NCBI GenBank assembly: GCA_944331915.1
Contig: CALVIR010000008.1
Coordinates: forward strand, 1 to 42,548
Length of the DNA stretch: 42,548 nt
Direction of reading: 5' to 3'
Source of the DNA: an uncultured Bacilli bacterium
Lineage (GTDB): Bacteria; Bacillota_I; Bacilli_A; RF39; UBA660
Position numbers and translations under genes: made by a program. The notes beneath the pieces were generated by a model that was not told the origin of the DNA, ran no database searches, and worked only from the letters and a program-made list of their open reading frames with translations. Positions 37,563 to 42,548 of this stretch are shown here, piece after piece; within the stretch, counting starts at the first letter, position 1, and every line of letters starts with the position of its first letter.

Positions 37563-38558
37563 TTATTTTTTCTCTCCTTCAATATTTTCTTTTAAGTACT
37601 CTAGAATACTTACAACCCGGTCATATTCCATTCTTTTAGGTCCAATAATCGCTAATGTACCTTCTTCACTATTAGTCTTAAAATTAGTCTTAATAATCGT
37701 TACATCATCATCAATAGCATTTTCACTACCAATATAGACCTCAATATTATTAGACTCATCACTCTTAATTTCTTTTAGAAGGTCATCATCACTAAGTTTA
37801 CTGAACAGTTTCTTAATCTTTTCAACGTTATCAAATTCTGGCTGCTCTAAGAATTTAGTTTTCCCCACGACATTTATGTCTGGATTAGTAATATCACTAA
37901 AGACATGATAGATGGCATCGTATAACTGTTGATGCTGTTTAACATATTTACCAATGATTGGTTTAATTTCAAACTCTAATTTAGTACTTACCTCGTCAAT
38001 TGGAGTTCCGACAATGAGGTTATTGATTAAGTCAACAGTTTTCTTAATATCAACCATACTTACATTATCTAAAGTAATAGTTTTATGTTCCACTTTACCT
38101 TTATCAGTAACGACAATAACTATTAACTGATTACTAGTTAAAGGAACAACACTAATTTCTTTAAGTAAATTTTCATGACTTGTCTTACCTAGAACAACAG
38201 CAGTATATGAGGTCATATCAGATATTACTTGCAAACTCTTAGTAATGCAGTCATTAAGCTCCAAAGTTTGATTATGGAAAATGATTTGTAGTTTCAACAT
38301 ATCTTCCCCATTCATCTTCTTAGCTTCCATCAAGTTATCAACATAATAACGATATCCTTCTTCACTAGGAACACGACCACTAGATGTATGTGTTTTTTCA
38401 AGTAAATCTAACTCTTCAAGAGTTGCCATTTCACTTCGAATAGTAGCACTAGAACATTTTAGTTTTTTACAAAGTTGATTACTACTCACAGGATTAGCTT
38501 GTCTAATATAAGACTCAACAATTAACTTTAATATTTTTTTTTGTCTTTCACTAAGCAT
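37563..38558 (-). CDS. hrcA: Heat-inducible repressor HrcA
   Basis: A 331 aa repressor that binds CIRCE and is released on heat shock or chaperone titration. The N-terminal winged helix is LSERQKKILKLIVESYI...SSATIRSEMATLEEL (about 1-70); the rest is the HrcA dimerisation/GAF-like domain with GTPIDEV and the C-terminal IGPKRMEYDRV. GGAGG precedes the ATG by 7 bases and overlaps the upstream CIRCE, so the repressor could block its own translation start region as well as transcription. First gene of hrcA-grpE-dnaK-pepF-dnaJ. Confidence 0.96.
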   Translation of the reverse strand: MLSERQKKILKLIVESYIRQANPVSSNQLCKKLKCSSATIRSEMATLEELDLLEKTHTSSGRVPSEEGYRYYVDNLMEAKKMNGEDMLKLQIIFHNQTLELNDCITKSLQVISDMTSYTAVVLGKTSHENLLKEISVVPLTSNQLIVIVVTDKGKVEHKTITLDNVSMVDIKKTVDLINNLIVGTPIDEVSTKLEFEIKPIIGKYVKQHQQLYDAIYHVFSDITNPDINVVGKTKFLEQPEFDNVEKIKKLFSKLSDDDLLKEIKSDESNNIEVYIGSENAIDDDVTIIKTNFKTNSEEGTLAIIGPKRMEYDRVVSILEYLKENIEGEKK

Positions 38559-38567
38559 AACTACCTC

Positions 38568-38594
38568 CTAGCACTATTATTGCCTAAGTGCTAA
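38568..38594. promoter_or_regulatory. CIRCE element 1 (HrcA operator)
   Basis: CTAGCACTA, 9 bases, AAGTGCTAA: the CIRCE pattern TTAGCACTC-N9-GAGTGCTAA with few mismatches. It lies between the promoter and the hrcA start. Confidence 0.85.
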
Positions 38595-38598
38595 TACT

Positions 38599-38627
38599 AG
38601 TGTATGCCAAAAGTTAGCACTTGTCAA
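38599..38627 (-). promoter_or_regulatory. Promoter of the hrcA operon
   Basis: Minus strand TTGACA (38622-38627), 17-base spacer, TACACT (38599-38604). Confidence 0.85.
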
Positions 38628-38640
38628 CTACTTTTGCTAA
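38614..38640. promoter_or_regulatory. CIRCE element 2, degenerate
   Basis: TTAGCACTT, 9 bases, TTTTGCTAA. The left half is near consensus and the right keeps TGCTAA. It overlaps the -35 box, which fits repression by HrcA. Confidence 0.65.
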
Positions 38641-38652
38641 TTTTTTTTACAA

Positions 38653-38692
38653 AAACAAAAATCTAGTATGTTTTTTTATTTACACACTAGAT
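38653..38692 (-). terminator. Terminator of the 38.7-40.6 kb surface gene
   Basis: ATCTAGTATG (38661-38670) and CACACTAGAT (38683-38692) form a 10-bp stem with one G-U pair; on the minus strand it is followed by TTTTGTTTTTG. It separates the surface gene from the hrcA promoter. Confidence 0.85.
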
Positions 38693-38712
38693 TATACACT
38701 CTCTTATAATCA

Positions 38713-40572
38713 TTAATTAGCCAGTTCAATAATGAAAGGGTTTTGCAAGGTTCCATCTCCACCTGTGATGATGACGCTTTGTTTTAGATTTAGAGATGGC
38801 TTTATACCTTGTGCTGTAATTGGAGCATAACCATAAGTATAATATCCACTATTTGTACAAAGCCATAAAAATGCATTATTAGCTCTTGTCAAAGACCAAA
38901 AATATGTATTTGACCGAATATTAACATCACCTTTAGTAGCATATCTATTAAATTGTCCTGACATTAATTCTCCTAAACGTAATAATCCTATTTTTGCTTT
39001 TGTTGTATTTGAGGTAAGAATATTATCTGTGGTATTAGTATATTTTGCTAATTTATGACTTTCATTACTATCTACTGTTCCTATATACCATGTTGTCTCA
39101 TCTTCTATCATTGCAATATCATTACTTGTCAAATACCCATTTTCTAGATTTAAATAATCATTATTCAAAAATGTGCCAATAATGTTTGTACTTGAAAAAA
39201 TGTTATTATTACCAAATCCAGAGAAAATAAAACTATCATTATTTTTTAATGGTTCAGCACTAGTTATTTTTGTTAAGCCACTTGTTTCATGATTTACAAT
39301 ACGGTATAAATTATTTTTCCCTGTTCCAAATCTTATATATTCTCCACTATAGCGTGTATTTAATAACGTTCCTGATAAATTAACATCATTATCACCTTCA
39401 AGTCGATACGGGTTATCAATAGAACCATCACCAGCGATTATTTTTATTTCAGGAGTTAAATTAATAGTTGGGCGTATTGGAAAAGATCTAATATCAGAAA
39501 TACTTACTATTTCTGCAGTTCCATTATAATTAATACGCCAAATATTTGAATTATTGGTTGGGGATAAAGTTGTATAAATAAGACCATTATTTAAATAACC
39601 ATTACTAGAGTCCGTTCCACTATAACTCATCGTATATTCATAGATATTTAATAGTCCTACTGGATCTGTTACCAAAGTTATTTCTGCTGGCTTTGTGGTT
39701 TCAGTTGTCTCTGTCGCATTCCACACACTATCTAACTTAATAAAATTCTCATAATCTCGCAAATTGCCTAAAAATTCATCGATACTTGTATCATTTAACC
39801 ATTCTTCCATATAACTACCTGCAAAGGCAGAATCTCCACTCGAATACGATATTGAACTTATATTCCACTGGGTTACTAATTTAATGCTATTATCACTTGA
39901 ATCTATTGATACTACTCTCCATAGTTTACCACTATACCAGATATAATTATAAGGATTATCTCCTGTTACAAAAGTCTGTTCATTATCTTCATAGTTTAAT
40001 CTATTCATGATGTCATCTTCTATTACCTCAGATACTGTTCCAGTTGAGGTTATTTTTCTTAATAAATGGCCATCACTAGGTAGATTTAAATCATTATAAT
40101 CTAGTCCTACACTTACACCTAAATTGATTGTTACACTACTACTTGTAATATTTGTAAGTCTTACTATATAAGTATTACTACTACCAATAGTACTTACTGG
40201 TTCTAGATTTATTCCTGTTTTAAGTGGAGGATTATTAAACTCATTTCTTTCTATATAACCTATATCTACACCATTAGGTAAATCTCCTAGATAATAAAAA
40301 TTAAATCTTGCTACTCTACTATTAGGATTATTAAGTGTCACTATAAAGTCTTGTCGACTATTAGCTGCAACTGTTAAAGTATTAGACTTAACTCCATCTA
40401 TTAATAATTCATAAGTTAAGTTACCTGTTACTATACTTATGGCGTTACTCTTTTCTTTGGTTACTGTAAACATTGCATAAGAAAAGTAACTTGTTAATAG
40501 TAGCAAAGTTATTAATATTACACTTATTATATATATTTTTGATATTTTAGTATTTAATAATATTCTCTTCAT
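38713..40572 (-). CDS. Surface protein: divergent TasA-like N-domain plus two lectin-like modules
   Basis: A 619 aa predicted exported protein. A hydrophobic segment (about 13-32) ends SYFSYAMFTVT, followed by a beta-rich domain (VTGNLTYELLIDG, to about 175) of the TasA/camelysin pattern but unlike the array N-domains. Two modules follow: the first ends YTTLSPTNNSNIWRINYNG...FPIRPTINLTPE, the second YFWSLTRANNAFLWLCTNSG...GIKPSLNLKQS with the GDGTLQNPF tail. Both interiors are AT-rich. It is preceded by a leader with a short ORF, a 9-G tract and a terminator, so expression may be conditional or phase-variable. Confidence 0.85.
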   Translation of the reverse strand: MKRILLNTKISKIYIISVILITLLLLTSYFSYAMFTVTKEKSNAISIVTGNLTYELLIDGVKSNTLTVAANSRQDFIVTLNNPNSRVARFNFYYLGDLPNGVDIGYIERNEFNNPPLKTGINLEPVSTIGSSNTYIVRLTNITSSSVTINLGVSVGLDYNDLNLPSDGHLLRKITSTGTVSEVIEDDIMNRLNYEDNEQTFVTGDNPYNYIWYSGKLWRVVSIDSSDNSIKLVTQWNISSISYSSGDSAFAGSYMEEWLNDTSIDEFLGNLRDYENFIKLDSVWNATETTETTKPAEITLVTDPVGLLNIYEYTMSYSGTDSSNGYLNNGLIYTTLSPTNNSNIWRINYNGTAEIVSISDIRSFPIRPTINLTPEIKIIAGDGSIDNPYRLEGDNDVNLSGTLLNTRYSGEYIRFGTGKNNLYRIVNHETSGLTKITSAEPLKNNDSFIFSGFGNNNIFSSTNIIGTFLNNDYLNLENGYLTSNDIAMIEDETTWYIGTVDSNESHKLAKYTNTTDNILTSNTTKAKIGLLRLGELMSGQFNRYATKGDVNIRSNTYFWSLTRANNAFLWLCTNSGYYTYGYAPITAQGIKPSLNLKQSVIITGGDGTLQNPFIIELAN

Positions 40573-40594
40573 CTCTTACTCCCTTCATTCAACC

Positions 40595-40627
40595 ACAAAA
40601 AAGAACAGAATACTCCTATCCTGTCCT
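40595..40627 (-). terminator. Intrinsic terminator in the leader (attenuator candidate)
   Basis: On the minus strand AGGACAG (40621-40627) pairs with CTGTTCT (40602-40608), one G-U, followed by TTTTT. It lies before the start codon of the surface gene, so transcription must pass it. Confidence 0.75.
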
Positions 40628-40658
40628 TATTCTATGATTAAAGAAAGTACTTAAGCTT

Positions 40659-40709
40659 CTAAAGTACCCCCCCCCAGGTAACTTGTTGTAAACGGGTGTT
40701 AATTCTCAT
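40659..40709 (-). CDS. Leader peptide with poly-G tract
   Basis: A 16-codon ORF reading MRINTRLQQVTWGGVL, with AAGAAGG 7 bases before its ATG (an in-frame ATG two codons earlier is nearer that site). The TGG GGG GGG G run is in its 3' part. A hairpin, GTACTT..AAGTAC (about 40646-40666), covers its last codons and stop. With nine Gs the ORF stops at 40659; with eight it would stay open to a TAG at 40616-40618 in the loop of the terminator. The position suggests translation-coupled attenuation; this is inference from layout, and the peptide is not one I recognise. Confidence 0.55.
   Translation of the reverse strand: MRINTRLQQVTWGGVL
40667..40675 (-). repeat. Nine-base homopolymeric G tract
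   Basis: Nine Gs on the minus strand in a strongly AT-rich leader. Such tracts are prone to slip in replication and are known phase-variation sites upstream of or in surface genes in other bacteria. Confidence 0.9.
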
Positions 40710-40743
40710 TTTCATACCTTCTTTCTATTTTTTCTAACCTTAT

Positions 40744-40786
40744 ATTGTAGATTGACGAATTATTTTCTCCCAGAATTGACGAATTA
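40744..40786 (-). promoter_or_regulatory. Activator-type promoter with two 12-base direct repeats
   Basis: On the plus strand ATTGACGAATTA occurs at about 40751-40762 and 40775-40786, 24 bases apart with 12-base spacing. Downstream on the minus strand is TACAAT (40744-40749) with no -35 match (TGGGAG at the right distance). Repeats in place of a -35 suggest a site for an activator such as a response regulator. Confidence 0.5.
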
Positions 40787-40900
40787 ATTTACCCTAGAAA
40801 TTTAAATTAGCCTACCAACTTATCTTTCTTATTATCTTGATATCTTCTAGTTAATTATATATTATAAGTAACTATATAAGCAATAGAAATATTAAATATT

Positions 40901-41815
40901 TTATTCTGCATAGTAACTTATTTTAGCATAACCATTGCCTGTTTGAACCCCATTTATGGTATAACCATTTAAAACATTACCAGCAAAACCACTACCTCCA
41001 TAGCCTGAACCCGTATAAAGTGGAGTACTACCATTATAACCACCGTAGTAACCACCACCTCCAGCAGACTGTCCGGTCGCATCAGCACCACGACCAAAGG
41101 CATATCCTGTTGTTTGAGTAGCTACATTTTCTGTTATTTCCCAAGGAGTATTAGTAGTAGCATAATTAGAGAAAGCGCCACCACCAGTAGTTCCTCCTCC
41201 AGAACCACCATTACCCCATCTAGCAGCATCAACATGGTTAGATTGATTTCTAGCACCACCGCCGCCACCAGCAACTATTAATATTTGGTCTTGATATGAT
41301 GATAATGATGATAATAAGCCATCACGTCTAGCAATATGAGTAGCACCGCCACCTGAAGCAGTTATATGGTTAACACCACTATTGCCAATAACAGAACCAC
41401 CACCATTAAATCCTCCAGCTAAAGATTCTCCTGCTGTAGTAGCTCCCTTACCGGCCCCTCCAACATAAACGTATAAAGTATCACCAGCATTTAATTCAAC
41501 TTGGCCACTAGAATATCCTCCAGCTCCTCCAGTATAACCATTAATACTACCACCACTTGCACCCCAAACTTCTAAGGTATAAGTAGCAGTTATAGGAGCA
41601 ACATAAGTCTGGCCATTTCCAGTATAAGAAAAAGTAGTCTCAACTTTGTTCCTATTTTCAAGTTCAATAAGCTCATCTTTAATATTTGCAACAAAATCAT
41701 TTGTACTTGTTCTTTCAAAACTAAGACTACCTATTAATAAAAACAGAACTAGTGTTCCCATCAACAACAAACTATATAAAACAGTTGATATTGCAAACCC
41801 CTTATTATTTAACAT
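40901..41815 (-). CDS. Prepilin-like glycine-rich surface protein
   Basis: A 304 aa protein. The N-terminus LNNKGFAISTVLYSLLLMG has the type IV prepilin look: a short charged leader, G-F cleavage site (about residue 6) and a hydrophobic helix; the usual Glu at position 5 of the mature protein is not present. From about residue 55 it has a Gly-rich beta domain (FSYTGNGQTYVAP, then VWGASGG and repeated GGAGG, GGGGG and GGGYYGG) ending in GNGYAKISY, of the Gly_rich type found in Firmicutes surface proteins. It starts 2 bases after the TasA-like gene ends, so the two are cotranscribed. Pilus machinery is not in the window. Confidence 0.82.
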   Translation of the reverse strand: MLNNKGFAISTVLYSLLLMGTLVLFLLIGSLSFERTSTNDFVANIKDELIELENRNKVETTFSYTGNGQTYVAPITATYTLEVWGASGGSINGYTGGAGGYSSGQVELNAGDTLYVYVGGAGKGATTAGESLAGGFNGGGSVIGNSGVNHITASGGGATHIARRDGLLSSLSSYQDQILIVAGGGGGARNQSNHVDAARWGNGGSGGGTTGGGAFSNYATTNTPWEITENVATQTTGYAFGRGADATGQSAGGGGYYGGYNGSTPLYTGSGYGGSGFAGNVLNGYTINGVQTGNGYAKISYYAE

Positions 41816-41817
41816 TT

Positions 41818-42378
41818 TTATTCTCCTTCTTCTATTACTTTTATTATACCATGAAAGTGACTATTTCTATCAACTATAAAATTTGTATTAACAGCCCAAA
41901 CTCTAATTGCATACTCCTCTTCAGTATATGGTTCTAAAGTGTCTTCAAATAAAACATTATTAGGACATTCACTTAAAATATAGGCTTCAGGAGCTTGATG
42001 ATCTTTTCTTAAACTTACTTTTAATAACTCTTTAGGAATTTGCTCTTCACTGCACCCATCCTCAAGTATCTTTTCATTATTATCTTCAAGTACTATCTTA
42101 TATTTAACCGCTTCACTTGTGCCATTTTTTACCGTAAAATTATAATCTTGGGAACTTAAGCCCACGGCATCTGTTACAGGAGTAAATCTTTCTATATCTA
42201 TATAGCTTCCTTCTTTATCATGAAAGACTATTTCCATTTTTCCGGTATCATAGTCTTGCTCTCTTAGTTTAATAAATTTATTATAAATTAGGTATGTGGA
42301 AACTATAGCAAAAGTTAATAAAAAGATAATAATGATAATACTTTTTAGATTATGTCGTCTTAAAGCTTTATAGTTCAT
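41818..42378 (-). CDS. Small TasA/camelysin-like membrane-anchored protein
   Basis: A 186 aa protein. MNYKALRRHNLK leads into a membrane segment IIIIIFLLTFAIVSTYLIYN, then a beta-rich domain to the end, with GKMEIVFHD, GLSSQDYNFTVKN and EEYAIRVWAVN, closely parallel to the N-domain of the 7.6-9.5 kb protein (GMSQDGFTFSVEN, NTYTLRIWIDY). It lacks any lectin-like module. The ATG at 42378 follows GAGGTGG; the longer in-frame start has no support. Cotranscribed with the prepilin-like gene 2 bases downstream; possibly a fibre subunit or chaperone for it. Confidence 0.78.
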   Translation of the reverse strand: MNYKALRRHNLKSIIIIIFLLTFAIVSTYLIYNKFIKLREQDYDTGKMEIVFHDKEGSYIDIERFTPVTDAVGLSSQDYNFTVKNGTSEAVKYKIVLEDNNEKILEDGCSEEQIPKELLKVSLRKDHQAPEAYILSECPNNVLFEDTLEPYTEEEYAIRVWAVNTNFIVDRNSHFHGIIKVIEEGE

Positions 42379-42400
42379 AAAGTCCACCTCTTTAACATTT

Positions 42401-42429
42401 ATTTTAAATCTATTCCTTAGTATAGTCAA
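42401..42429 (-). promoter_or_regulatory. Promoter of the TasA-like/prepilin-like operon
   Basis: Minus strand TTGACT (42424-42429), 17-base spacer, TAAAAT (42401-42406), 22 bases before the start codon. Confidence 0.8.
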
Positions 42430-42548
42430 CGCTAAGACGAAAGGCTTGACAAAAAATCCTGTAAAATTACAAAAAGTGACTGAATTAAATTCGAAGTGCC
42501 CGTAAATTGAAAGTAAATTAATTATAAGAGAAAGTTCCCGAAAAATAA

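Larger units (their letters stand above)
40573..40900. other. Long regulatory leader between surface genes
   Basis: About 330 bases holding direct repeats, a -10-like box, a short leader ORF, a nine-base G tract (minus strand), two hairpins and an intrinsic terminator, described separately. The part from 40790 to 40900 is AT-rich, without a recognisable gene or strong terminator. Confidence 0.7.

Noticed and set aside
40667-40675. The nine-base G tract as a mere sequencing error
   Set aside because: Possible, as homopolymers are error-prone, but the tract sits in a leader ORF with a ribosome-binding site, hairpin and terminator, so it was kept as a finding with tract length as the key test.

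Overview
The window is AT-rich DNA from a low-G+C Gram-positive bacterium. Two T-box leaders sit ahead of aminoacyl-tRNA synthetase operons, and a CIRCE-controlled hrcA-grpE-dnaK-dnaJ locus is present. TGA is used as a stop (for example in the ATGA overlaps of the surface-gene array), so this is the standard code and not the Mycoplasma code. I infer an uncultured member of the Bacilli/Erysipelotrichia-Mollicutes border, probably host-associated; the sequence alone does not fix the species.

Layout. 1-6.4 kb (minus strand): a T-box(Ala) operon with two P-loop kinases, alaS, holA and, just downstream, an unknown helical protein. 6.3-7.5 kb: an AI-2E-type permease whose 3' coding end overlaps the T-box. 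7.6-9.5 kb: an orphan surface protein with a TasA-like N-domain and two lectin-like modules. 9.7-15.2 kb: yigZ, a lipoprotein, an XRE membrane regulator, thioredoxin, cvpA, a decayed IS605-type tnpB remnant and rnhC. 15.2-20 kb: a T-box(Asn) operon (asnS, an unknown gene, a Fic-like gene) and dinG. 20.1-31.9 kb: a seven-gene array of alternating surface proteins A-B-A-B-A-B-A, with one good promoter at one end and one terminator at the other. 32-38.6 kb: the chaperone operon, with an oligoendopeptidase gene between dnaK and dnaJ. 38.7-42.4 kb: a third surface locus, with a small TasA-like protein, a prepilin-like glycine-rich protein and another two-module lectin-like protein. The last gene sits behind a leader that has a short ORF, a 9-G tract and an intrinsic terminator.

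The most interesting part is the surface-protein family. Type A proteins start with a membrane segment and a TasA/camelysin-like (SipW-type) domain, then carry one or two modules ending in a conserved frame (YWTLTP ... GVRPSINLKS) that I read as a C-type-lectin/FGE-like fold. Type B proteins have an N-terminal hydrophobic segment, a related module, an Ig-like domain and a C-terminal membrane anchor. Flanks are nearly identical between copies while the interior between the two motifs is hypervariable. In the two long A genes (26.5-28.4 and 30.0-31.9 kb) four such patches are clearly richer in G+C than their surroundings. Between copies they differ mainly at codon positions 1 and 2, with many third bases kept, which is the signature expected of diversity-generating retroelement (DGR) variable regions. 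No reverse transcriptase or template repeat is in the window, so a DGR acting in trans is a hypothesis. Gene conversion or recombination among the repeated flanks, possibly with expression switching at the poly-G leader, is the main alternative or addition.
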